A stretch of DNA of 64,000 nucleotides from the NCBI RefSeq assembly GCF_000003815.2, contig NC_049982.1:4051259-4115258 (forward strand). Direction: 5' to 3'. The first letter of the stretch is position 1; each line of letters starts with the position of its first letter. The position numbers were made by a program, and so were the translations under genes. The notes beneath the pieces were generated by a model. It was not told the DNA's origin, ran no database searches, and saw only the letters and a program-made list of their open reading frames with translations. Shown here piece after piece: positions 55,078 through 64,000 of this stretch. This DNA is from Branchiostoma floridae. Its lineage: Eukaryota; Chordata; Leptocardii; Amphioxiformes; Branchiostomatidae.

Positions 55078-58000
55078 GTACATGGGATAGAATAGGGAAC
55101 GTACTGACATTCATAAATCTTACGACGGGAACATTTGCGTCGTGCTTGACATGTAAAATCAACGTCTACATCTCGGCTAGCGGCTTAGATGGACACGTTT
55201 TGCCCCCCTCCCCACCCTCATAAAACTTACGATATAATTTTAAAGATTTTTGTGAGTTTAATGACATAAAAGAGGATCATATTTACTTGAAAGTCAACTA
55301 GAATTTCCTTTGGTTATGTACTTCCCGTTAACACATCTTCTTTCATTACTTGAAAATTCTCCACAGCAAAATTTGAACTTATCATAACGGGAGGGGGCCA
55401 TACTTCGACAGGGGTCCAAATTTCGACAGGTTTTAAAAATCATTGTTGCGGAGAAATGCATAGATGCCTGCACATGAGAAGTGCACTAGCTGTAGACTAA
55501 ACCTTGTTGTAAATTACTACAAAGACGGGGTATGTGTCGAAGTTAGCAAGCCCCACAGATAACGATTGAAAAACTTGCACAAGTTTGACGCCTTCCGTGC
55601 AAGTTGACGAGCGAACGTATCGAGACCATGGCCCGGGAAACTCTTGAATTATTCTTCGCAAAATACGACATGTGAAAAAATACCACCACACATAGAAATG
55701 ATGTTTATTAGCCTTCCGAAAAATAATACCTGTGTTCTGTTCTGCCTTTAACTGGGTTGGATAAACAGAGCTAAAATGATGCCACAATGTTCACCCAGTC
55801 GGGGCCCGCCATTTTACTATCACGCACGGAGGCGGGCGAGCGATGCTCAACACGTTGAACTCGGTCAATCCGTCCGTAGAGCGACAAACATTCAAGAAAA
55901 ATCGATCCCTACGGACTAAAAAATCCTGTAGCCATTGCTGCTGCCAAAAGACAGGATGAAAAGGCAATCAAGGAAGCCGAAAAGCGAAAATGCCATCACA
56001 GTCTACGTAAACAATGTGCTGCCGTTTTGCGGCAAGTTGGTCTCACCGTGAGAGGTAAACGTTTTAACACACCGTATTTGAATAAGACGCGTGATACAAA
56101 ATATGACCCATATTGGGTACAAAAAATTATAATGCAGACTTTTAGTGCTGTTCTATTTGCATAAGTTGTTTAAAAATGCACGGCGATGGTCTGGTTGTTA
56201 CTATGTCGGAGTTTGGACCCCTTTTTTGTGTTGGAACGTTCTGCTAGGACGCAAGCCGAAAACCTGCCGTAAGTTTCGTGCGCTGTCAAAGTACAGTGCG
56301 GAACGCTACCGTTAAATGAAATATATATCTGTACAGCTTCAATAACAGTTATATGGATGCATACAAGATCTTAACTTGTTTTTGATGAGTTCACTGTAAA
56401 ATGTACATTGACAAAAGCCATGCGCATCCACTTAGAACGGGTGTCGAAGTATGGCCCCCTCCCGTTAACGTTAATTTGTTTTGAAAATATTTGAGTAAAA
56501 TGATCTAACTCACAGTACAGAAATATAGCTGTTTCAACCATCTTCGCAACAGACACAGAGATAAGAGAACACCATATACGATATGGAGTGATGAAAGAAA
56601 GGCCAGCTATTGCTAAGTAGCAAATTATACAGAAGTGGAACCAGTGAAAAATTCCCCCAGAAAGGTAGCAGGTTTGGTTTGGTTTGGTTTGATACAGATC
56701 TCCATTAGTGACTAGTCTTCCTGGAGTTCGGGTGATGTGTAGCCTGGATAACATACCCCAACCTCAAAAATATCTTTTGTGTTGGGGTCTGGGAACATGG
56801 CTGTAGAAATGTTCTCGAAGGCCCTTGATCAGAGGGCGGAGAACCTAAGATTTATGACCACTCACACCACAGGTAGCCAGCTACAACACACCACAGTTGG
56901 TCAACAGGCTATCACAGTAGCGAATCAGGTACTAAGTGGCCACTGTTATGGATTCAAAAAATACAGTTGGGGGTCTTTAACCAATCATGGCAGGGGTGTA
57001 ATGACCTCCTGCTGATCCTGCTGCTGTTCTATTGGTGGTGTTTCTTGCCCACTATAAGGTGCAAAATTGAGAAGAGTTCCTATCCCATCAGGCCAGACCC
57101 AAGCACGATAGATACTTGAGATCGGGCTGGGGTTTGGTAACCAGGCTAGGTGATGTGTAGAGAATCACCAATATTCTAGACGGAAGGATTTGCACCATCA
57201 CACACCGCACCATCGCACGTGTGGGGATTCTTTAACGTGTGTGGGGTGTGACTCTCCCCATACACGGGACCTCCATTTAACGTCCTATCCAAGCAGGTGG
57301 TCCTCGGAAATGTCTCGAAGGTGAAAAAAAAATTGTTTGTGTCATAGTTAAGTAACCAACCTTTGTTGTTGTTGTTGTTATTGTTTACAGGTGGAGGTGG
57401 GAGCCAGGATATAAAGCTCCCGGAGCGAGGCGGTGGGTTCAGCTACAGGGACGGAGCTAGGGTCGGTGCGGGCGCGGCCTGTAACAGGCTCATCTACTGG
57501 TCAGTTCCGTTCATCTCCCAGTTCCTACTACTAGTTAGTATAAAGTGTACAATTTACATTGTGTGTAAGCTATCCATAATCTGGAAACTGCCTCAAGGTG
57601 TAAACTCAAGTTTTGTATATATGTACAGTACATGCAAGTACAAGCCATGTAAGACAAGACTGTTAACTAGTGTAAGATTTGATCTTGTTACAGTCAAATT
57701 GAGATGGATCCATACTCTTTTGATAATGTTTTGAGTGACATCCATCACTCTTGTTGAACTGCTGTCGCCACCAAAGGAACAACTTAGCAGTTCCTAAACC
57801 TATAGTCTTAAATTTGATACGAACTGGATTTACATGTCAGTGACAATTAATTACAACATGTATGATATACATATGTACATGTTAGTGAGGTCCACATATA
57901 ATGTTATATTTTAGGAAGAGCTGTCAGAGAGCAAAGCTGTCTGGAAGTTTCTGATTGTGGTCCGAATATAATAATGTTGGTCTATAATGTTATATTTTGG

Positions 58001-61000
58001 GAGGTGCTATTGGGACAGAGTGGAGCTGTCTGGTAATGCTAACCTGGAAGTTTCTAAGTGCAATCCACATATGATAATGTTGTAGATAATCAAGTGGGGC
58101 TGCATAGCACAGTGGTAGTGTATTCGGCCCGTGACCGAGAGGTCGCCGGTTCGAATCCGCCTGCCGTGTTGCCGGTCTTGTGCCCTTTGGAAAGGCACTT
58201 TACACGGCTTTCCTCACTTTACTCAAGTGAAAAAAAAAAAAAGAGTCGTCCCTCGGATAGGACGTTAAATGGAGGTCCCGTGTATGGGGAGAGCAACACC
58301 CTGGGCACGTTAAAGAACCCCCACACGTGCAGTGTGCTTTGGTGCAAATCCATCTGTCGGGAGTTGGTGATTCACTTCAAATCACCCGGATGGAGGCCTG
58401 GCAAACCTCTGTCTCGTATCAGCCACATGATGAATTACATCATTCACCCGGACGGGAGACCTGACGCATCCCCGTCTTGTAATTAGCCATACGAAAGGGT
58501 ATGTCACCCCGTAAGGGGCGGTATAACCCCGTCGTGTGTAAACATGTGCGAACATGTTTGATCACGTCAACCGATGATGATGATGTAGATAATGTTATAT
58601 TTCAGAAGGAGCTATGGGGACAGAGAATGTAGCTATTCTGGTAAGGCTGAGCTGGACGTTTCTTGGTGAGGTCCACATATATCAAAATTGGTCTATAATG
58701 TTCTATTTTAGGAGGAGCTATGGGGACACCCTGGAGCTTGTGGAGCTGTCCGGTAACGCTAACCTGGACGGGAACGCGGTGCGGATCAGATTCCCGGACT
58801 CGGCGGTGGTGCCGTGTGTCGGTATCCACGAGACCCACGCGCACGTGGTGGTGCTGTTCGCCACGGTCGGCAGCGTGCACAGGATCGTCCTGCCACACCC
58901 CAGCAGGATCGCCAGGATGGTACTTTAAAGTTTATATAATAATATGTTTATATTGCAAATTCTGGCCCGAGGGCTAATTGCAGGTACAAACAACATGTAA
59001 AATAAGGAAAATACAAAGGTGCTAGGAACTACATTCTATGACTTTGCTGTGCTACTGAAGTGTACATTATGTTGGGTTTGACTTCTTCTCTTTAGGCAGT
59101 GGAAGACAAATTTACCCACTTCTTTTATAATGTGTGGGTTCTTTGATTTTGATAGTAGGATTGATTTCTCATTGTCAGGAATAGTTAGAAAGTAAGCGTG
59201 TATTTTGGATCATCATAAAAAATGACTCTCGTCTTCCACAGCATTTGAGGGGCAATATTTACAAATCCTCTCAGACACAGGTACTAGTAGCTTCATATAT
59301 GCCACAAGGCCACACTGACTTGATTTTATGATATCATGTACATGCACAACTCATGATATAGCCTTCCTGGTAAGACTGAAGGTATGGTGAAACATCCTTT
59401 TTTTAAAGTAAATTTACTTCTTGTTGGTATACACCTTTCTTATGTGGCGGCCATGATAGATCGTAATCAAGGTCGATGAGTCAGACAGGCAAAACTTATT
59501 TCTAAAATCAGCTCCCCAAACCATGCACACTGATTTTCCCAAATATAAGATGAAATGATAGATATTACTAATGTTATGCACTGAAAGATGTAACAAATTA
59601 GAGCGTAGACTGATCCCATAGTCCCTTCAGAGATGCAAATGAAATTACAGAATAATGCAAATAGTTGAAGGACTTACAGCCATTCTCTTATTGGTCGATT
59701 TCCTAGTTGCCATGCTATTATTGCTTGAACTGCTAATCATGATGGACTGTCTTTTGTTCGCCACATTGGCCTCAGTTTTAATCTATCATATCGCATGAAA
59801 AAGGTGTATTGAATTAAAAATTAAGATTTTATTAATTTTTTCATCCCAAAGGACTACGGAGGAGACTACGGAATCCCCTCTGTGTTTGCCGATCTCTCAT
59901 TGGCTGAGCTCCGCAATGAGGCCAACTTCCACCTTCTCAACCAATCACCATCCAACTACCCTCACCTGGGCGCCACATGGCTGACCAATGAGGGAGAAGC
60001 TCTCTTCGCCATGGCAACCATTGGAGGCAGCATCTTATTGGTCAAACTCCCTCAGTATGGCATTCAGGGTGAGTAAAACAACAGTGTTCTCGCCAGGCCT
60101 TTTCAGCATAGGGGGCCCCTATGCTGTGATTCGGATACCCTATGCTGTGATTTTAGCCCCTATACTGTGATTTGGGCCCCTATACTGTGATTTGGGCCCC
60201 TATGCCATGTTTCAACCAGCAAAGGTGATTTTTCTGCTGTTTTGTGACAAAGGTAAAAAAAAGCTTTGGATTTATTTCCCTAAATTTGGCTCTCGAAATG
60301 CAGGAAATATTGTTTCTGGTGATTTTTAAAGAATTTTTAGGTGATGCATTTTCCCAGACCCTGCATCACTGACCATGTGGCTTTACTGCACTAAGATGCC
60401 CCTATGCTGTGAAAAACTTGTGGTGTGAACACTGGAACATAGCAAACTGTTCTCATTCATCTAGCTTTGAAACCATTCATGTGGGAAAAGAAGCTACAGT
60501 TATTGATTTTTTTAGATTACAGATAATGGAAAAGTTATGCTTGATGATGTTTGACCTTGACTGCAGTCCCCTTTTGCAGATTATGACAAAATGCAAGTGC
60601 ATAAGGAACAAATATAATGATACACTTGCAGTACAAGTACAAGATTTATCACTCTGCTAGTGGCCTGTTCCCTTTAGACATTCTAGTTTATACATTCTCC
60701 TAAAAGTTGATAACTCCATGTTGTTCAGCAGGTATTGTGACGGAGCATGAGCTGAGACAGTTCTCTTCCAGGTCCCTACAAGGCTTGTCTTTTGTACTGA
60801 GTACTGTTCTGTCTGATCAAGTACATGTACTCAAGAGAGATTTATCGCTCTACTAGTGGCCTGTTCCCTTTAGACATACATTCTCCTAAGAGTTGATAAC
60901 TCTATGTTGTTGAGCAGGTATCGTGACGGAGCATGAGCTGAGGCAGGCGTCCATGATGCAGCGGCTGTGGACGGGCTGGGTTCCCTCCGTTATCAGGTGG

Positions 61001-63677
61001 GTTGGCTATTCAGGGCCTGAAATACTTTTTTCTGCATACCTGCACCAGGGCTCTAGCCAGCTCGAAATTTTTTTCAGTCAGCCAATTCCCATTGTCGCGA
61101 AAATCGCGAAAACACTCTTTATCGTATGCTAAAGGGCGCCGACACACTTCGTCAACAATAATAACAGTATGTGGCTTTTACGGCGGTGGACGGTGTCCCC
61201 AAGCCGCCTGTAGCTTCCACCAAGGATTTTTGTCCGTAAGGTTGACGGATTGCTTTTAAAATTTTTCCGTCACACGCAGCAAATTTCCATCAATTGACGG
61301 AAAAACTGACGCTGGCTAGAGCCCTGACCTGCACTGATTCCTTTATTCTTTTATTCCGATACCCTTTAGCCCTATTTAGGGCTAGTCTACCAGGGTTCAT
61401 ATGAAACAATGAAACATACATAAACAAATGCAAATATATACACAAACATACATGTGTATATACAAACAGATAATGATAGATACACAATCATTAAAAAAAC
61501 TATTGGCTTGAGAAGCCTTTTTAAACTGATGCAGGTAACATTGAAAATTACCTGCACCAGACAAATTTTACCTGCACCACTACCTGAATTTAGAAGTATT
61601 GATTGTACAAAAATCTGTTCAGAAACCAATGTCATTATTTCTTTAATACTTCATAGGTGGTAACAGTCAGTAATCTCAGTATGTAGGTAGTCAAATTCCA
61701 CAATAAACCTACATCATAGATACAGATATATACATATACAGTATACCCAGTACATGGACCACCAGTGCAGGTTAGGTGCAGGTAGACACCAGGAATACCT
61801 GCACAGCTCCAATTTTACCTGCACTGATAACCTGCATGTATATAGAGGTTGTATTTCGAGCCCTGCTGGGGATGTTGCTATACAGTACAGGGCTTTTCTG
61901 TTACCTACTATGTTGCAAGTTGAAATAAACTTAAGCTTCAATTTGGTATGGGAAAGTGAAAGTGTGAAAGTGATCTCAGACTATATACGATAAATCCGAT
62001 ATTGAGTGTGTAAGTTTCATTGTACCAGGGAATTTCTCTTAGCTCATTTTCGACAATTACAATGAACAATGACCACAGCTTAACATTTCATCCCAAGGAT
62101 TTTATGTAGCACTTTTAAGTTGCAAACATGGCGGGTAAGTGACAAAAGCTGGACTTCAAACCCTCCACCACATGGTCTAATCCAGGACTATGACTGTTAC
62201 TGATGGTGGTACTTCTCTAATCAGCCTCAGAATCCTTTTTTTTCTTTACCCTGCAACTTAGCAAGTTGCCAGCTAGATGTTAGCTGCAATTGGGAGAAAC
62301 TTTCTGCAAATGTGTTGTTTTTGTAGAGGAGGCCAGGAGAGCTCGGATGCGACCCTTGACCTCTGCGTGCACCGTCAGGACTCGCTGGGCCATGACAATT
62401 TCGTGTTTGCCGTGTGTCGGGACCACAAGCTCAGGATGTGGTCCACCAATGTAAGTCTGCAAGAATTCAAACTGTTTGCAAAAAAGACCTGCTGTAGGTC
62501 ATTCTCATGTCAGGAAGTAAAGTGCAGTGATAAGCTCAGGATATACATTGTTGTACTGGATCTTTATTGGATATTTTAGTGATGGTAATAGCCCAAAAAA
62601 ATACTTGGAGTTGGACCGGGGCAAGTGTAGTCAAAGTGTACATGTACGCTTCCACATGGTACCGGTGATTCAAGCCCTGGCTAATCCACTGGTAGTTGTG
62701 TGTGCAATTGGCATACCCTTTGTCATAATAAGTGAATCTAAAAAAGTCTGCTGTGCCATCTTTTAAGTCTTTGGTATAACCTGTCCAAGGTTGGAACCCA
62801 CTGGCCCTACTTTCTGATTGTAAGGCTAACACTCTGGAGATAAGTTATTTCCTATGTTGTCCACATACAGGACCAGGAGTGTGTAGCAGAAACTGACCTG
62901 CTGGACTTCGTGGCTGATAAGATCGACCAGCAGACTGCTCCAGGTACTGGGTATAGAAAAAAAGGAAAGTGATCCAGTTTTAGCTCACTGAAAAGCTAGT
63001 CTTCCACTGGTTGTGACAGAGAAAACAGGTTCATTATACCAGGGAAATTCCCCTAGCTCTTTCTGACAAGCACAATGAACAGTGGACCTTTGCTTGACTT
63101 CCTGTTCTTAAGACTGCAACCCTTTCCAGTATCTTGTATGCCGGATGAGCAATACAGCCAGAATGAAACAATCCCGCACGCACGCACAGAAAAAAAATTT
63201 AATTGTCTTCAAGTGCCATGTTCTCCTCAATAATTTATGAAGCAAGATGTATGACATGTACAAAGGACAGGATTTATTGTAGCATTCAATAAATATTTTT
63301 GTTGTCGTTCAGTCAATCATGACATGACCTGTAGTCTTGAATAATTATTTATTTTGCCATTACAGGTCTACCGTCTAAACAAATGGTTCAAGACACAATA
63401 ATGTATCGTTATTGGTGAAGTTACTGTAGATCTTTATTCAGATGATCCAAGTTTGTAAGTGTATACTTTTACTAGTTTTAGTAAAGAATTTCATGTACAT
63501 GTCATGATTGTTATTTCCAGGCCAGAGCCACATAATCCAGAAGGAGTGACAGTCATTGAATTTTTGAATATCTTTTTGTTATTTCCAGGCCAGAGCCACA
63601 TGATCAGGAAGGCATACGACAGTCAGACCCACAGCCTGTACCTGGTGACCTTCCTTTCCTTCGCTGACAGGTCAATG
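54993..63677 (+). CDS. NUP160: nuclear pore complex protein Nup160, 3' partial
   Basis: Eight exons join in phase to 328 residues: 54993-55077, 57391-57499, 58712-58919, 59852-60068, 60918-60996, 62327-62450, 62871-62943, 63589-63677. The order of conserved phrases is that of animal NUP160: GGFSYRDG and RLIYW, GDTLELVE, VLPHPSRIARM, TNEGEALFAMATIGGSILLV, SMMQRLWTGWVPSVIR, FVFAVCRDHKLRMWS, then KAYDSQTHSLYLV. These belong to the N-terminal beta-propeller. NUP160 is a scaffold of the Y (Nup107-160) complex of the nuclear pore and of kinetochores. The human protein is over 1,400 residues, so most of the gene lies to the right. Divergent from the IgGFc/VWA gene, about 4 kb apart. Confidence 0.95.
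55078..57129. other. NUP160 intron 1; no second gene proven
   Basis: Includes a plus-strand open stretch near 55880-56160 (see its own entry). The rest is AT-rich without recognised features. Confidence 0.4.
55880..56160 (+). other. possible unassigned coding stretch
   Basis: One frame reads KIDPYGLKNPVAIAAAKRQD, EKAIKEAEKRKCHH, SLRKQCAAVLRQVGLTVRG, charged and helical in look, followed by a possible donor (gag|gtaaac). No ATG at its start and no domain that I know. It could be an alternative exon or a transposon remnant. Confidence 0.2.
57130..57320 (-). mobile_element. SINE body fragment
   Basis: ctccccatacacgggacctc and catttaacgtcctatcc are the inverse of ggacgttaaatggaggtccc / gtgtatggggag in the SINE at 58095-58575. 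Confidence 0.75.
57391..57499 (+). CDS. NUP160: NUP160 exon 2
   Basis: Acceptor ttgtttacag. Encodes GGGSQDIKLPERGGGFSYRD then GARVGAGAACNRLIYW. Donor CTACTG|gtcagt. Matches the human stretch before GDTLEL. Confidence 0.88.
57500..58094. other. NUP160 intron 2, left part
   Basis: Phrases such as aagtttctga/aagtttctaa, tccacatataatg and tctataatgttatattttgg/agga recur near 57890, 57980, 58050, 58590 and 58690: weak tandem copies of sequence next to the exon 3 acceptor. Confidence 0.45.
58095..58575 (+). mobile_element. full-length tRNA-derived SINE
   Basis: gctgcatagcacagtggtag (A box), gccggttcgaatccgcc (B box), ctttggaaaggcactttaca, ggacgttaaatggaggtccc, gttaaagaacccccacacgt, and a tail ending gatgatgatg. 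The best preserved SINE of the window, in NUP160 intron 2. Confidence 0.85.
58712..58919 (+). CDS. NUP160: NUP160 exon 3
   Basis: Acceptor ctattttag. Encodes RSYGDTLELVELSGNANLDG, NAVRIRFPDSAVVPCVGIHE, then HRIVLPHPSRIARM. Donor ATG|gtactt. Strong match to NUP160. Confidence 0.95.
58950..59350 (-). pseudogene. CR1/L2-like LINE 3' end with cysteine-rich tail
   Basis: Minus strand reads VSERICKYCPSNAVEDESHF, L, then stops: the C-x2-C ... VEDE-HFL signature of LINE ORF2 tails. Its 3' UTR side carries tttgacttcttctctttagg and ggcccgagggctaattgcag (plus-strand spelling), shared with three other fragments in the window. Confidence 0.65.
59351..59851. other. NUP160 intron 3, right part
   Basis: AT-rich, nothing recognised. 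Confidence 0.4.
59852..60068 (+). CDS. NUP160: NUP160 exon 4
   Basis: Acceptor catcccaaag. Encodes DYGGDYGIPSVFADLSLAEL, SNYPHLGATWLTNEGEALFA and GGSILLVKLPQYGIQ. Donor CAGG|gtgagt, phase 1. Confidence 0.95.
60107..60212. repeat. about 21-bp minisatellite
   Basis: cccctatgctgtgatttggg-type units, about five, in NUP160 intron 4. Confidence 0.85.
60643..60765 (+). pseudogene. decoy duplicate of the exon 5 acceptor and exon start
   Basis: gctagtggcctgttcccttt, agttgataactccatgttgt and cag|gtattgtgacggagcatga copy the sequence at 60853-60945. The copy keeps the acceptor and codes GIVTEHELRQ, then departs (FSSR) where the real exon reads ASMMQRL. Confidence 0.75.
60918..60996 (+). CDS. NUP160: NUP160 exon 5
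   Basis: Acceptor ttgagcag. Encodes GIVTEHELRQASMMQRLWTG, WVPSVIR. Donor TCAG|gtgggt, phase 2. Confidence 0.93.
61011..61864. mobile_element. older hAT-like element (host of a second insertion)
   Basis: Left end cagggcctgaaatac, right end gtatttcgagccctg: 13 of 15 bases pair. The interior repeats acctgcac / gtgcaggt. No clear 8-bp target duplication remains. It begins 14 bases after the exon 5 donor. Confidence 0.55.
61046..61326. mobile_element. 281-bp non-autonomous hAT element
   Basis: Ends cagggctctagccagc and gctggctagagccctg are perfect inverted repeats. The element is flanked by a perfect 8-base duplication acctgcac (61038-61045 and 61327-61334), the hAT hallmark. Inserted inside the older element at 61011-61864. 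Confidence 0.9.
61865..62326. other. NUP160 intron 5, right part
   Basis: No clear repeat or gene; ends in acceptor tttttgtag. Confidence 0.4.
62327..62450 (+). CDS. NUP160: NUP160 exon 6
   Basis: Encodes GGQESSDATLDLCVHRQDSL, GHDNFVFAVCRDHKLRMWST, N. Donor AAT|gtaagt. Matches the human segment FIFALCQDHKLRMWS. Confidence 0.95.
62451..62870. other. NUP160 intron 6
   Basis: Nothing recognised beyond splice signals. Confidence 0.4.
62871..62943 (+). CDS. NUP160: NUP160 exon 7
   Basis: Acceptor ccacatacag. Encodes DQECVAETDLLDFVADKIDQ, QTAP. Donor CCAG|gtactg, phase 1. Confidence 0.85.
63505..63552 (+). pseudogene. decoy duplicate of the exon 8 acceptor and exon start
   Basis: ttgttatttccag|GCCAGAGCCACAT is repeated 68 bases later at the real exon. 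If used, the copy reads GQSHIIQKE and then TGA, so it would truncate the protein. Confidence 0.75.
63589..63677 (+). CDS. NUP160: NUP160 exon 8
   Basis: Acceptor ttatttccag. Encodes GQSHMIRKAYDSQTHSLYLV, TFLSFADRSM. Donor ATG|gtaagg. Corresponds to the human GTGHKLRLAYSPTMGLYLG region. Later exons lie outside the window. Confidence 0.88.
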
Positions 63678-63699
63678 GTAAGGCTGTAGCACAACCACT

Positions 63700-63906
63700 T
63701 ACTCTAAATGCAGAAATTTTTGCGGTGGTTTTATGTTTGCATTCGTGGTTTTCGACAGCAAACTTAAAACTACTGCAAACATTTTTTACATGACAGTAAC
63801 AGACTACAGTGCATGGTGCTACCGCAAACTCAAAACCACCGCGAACGGTCCTTTTTCCTGGTACAGTGAAATTAAATCCCCGTGAACCTAGATGCATTTA
63901 CAGTAT
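63700..63906. mobile_element. TIR MITE with tgcatttac ends, copy 2
   Basis: actctaaatgcagaaatttt ... ctagatgcatttacagtat; interior ggtgctaccgcaaactcaaa and ccaccgcgaacgg match 52420-52562. Confidence 0.7.
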
Positions 63907-64000
63907 ATCAGTAGGTTAACAAACTTTAAAGGCACATGTAGGTTGTGAAATTGCTCTGGCCAGATGTATAGCTTTGTACCAATACCAAATGTGGATGGCA

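Noticed and set aside
1-64000. Bacterial-type operon, phage or defence system
   Set aside because: All real coding sequence is split by spliceosomal introns; no prokaryotic gene layout is present.

Overview
The window is animal nuclear DNA, most likely from an invertebrate deuterostome. An amphioxus (Branchiostoma) is my best guess, from compact intron-rich genes, many tRNA-derived SINEs, small hairpin DNA transposons and a secreted IgGFc-binding/VWA protein; this is inference, not proof. Nearly all open frames in the window are chance or repeat-driven. The real coding content is three multi-exon genes, which I rebuilt exon by exon from splice sites and reading phase.

(1) 1801-12.6 kb, plus strand: the last five coding exons, 3' UTR and poly(A) signal of a divergent Ras-like small GTPase (RERG/RASL11/RASL12 type, no CAAX box). 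Its P-loop exon lies off the left edge, and several guanine-nucleotide contact residues are replaced. (2) 12.6-34.4 kb: a roughly 20-kb stretch with no gene I can support. It holds SINE and LINE remnants, GA- and CA-rich tracts, a four-copy local repeat, a 128-bp tandem array, hairpin elements, a 615-base assembly gap and, at 32.6-34.2 kb, a 48-bp minisatellite. One promoter-like island with two perfect CArG boxes lies at 16.2-16.45 kb. (3) 34.4-51.0 kb, minus strand: a secreted protein built as signal peptide, IgGFc-binding-protein N-terminal domain, Asp-rich metal-binding loops and a VWA domain with a complete MIDAS site. It has 14 coding exons and at least one 5' UTR exon. Its introns carry many mobile-element remnants. 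(4) 54,993 to the right edge, plus strand: the first eight exons of NUP160, the Y-complex nucleoporin, starting at its ATG. Two of its introns carry upstream duplicates of an acceptor plus the start of the next exon, and one carries nested hAT-type elements.

The three genes are not functionally linked in any visible way: signalling, secreted/adhesive or immune-type, and nuclear pore. The secreted-protein gene and NUP160 are divergent, about 4 kb apart. The most notable points are the catalytically altered Ras-like protein, the decoy exon copies in NUP160, the minisatellite that grew inside a dispersed element and puts an AATAAA in most units just downstream of the secreted-protein gene, and a perfect head-to-tail pair of TA-flanked 178-bp inverted-repeat elements.
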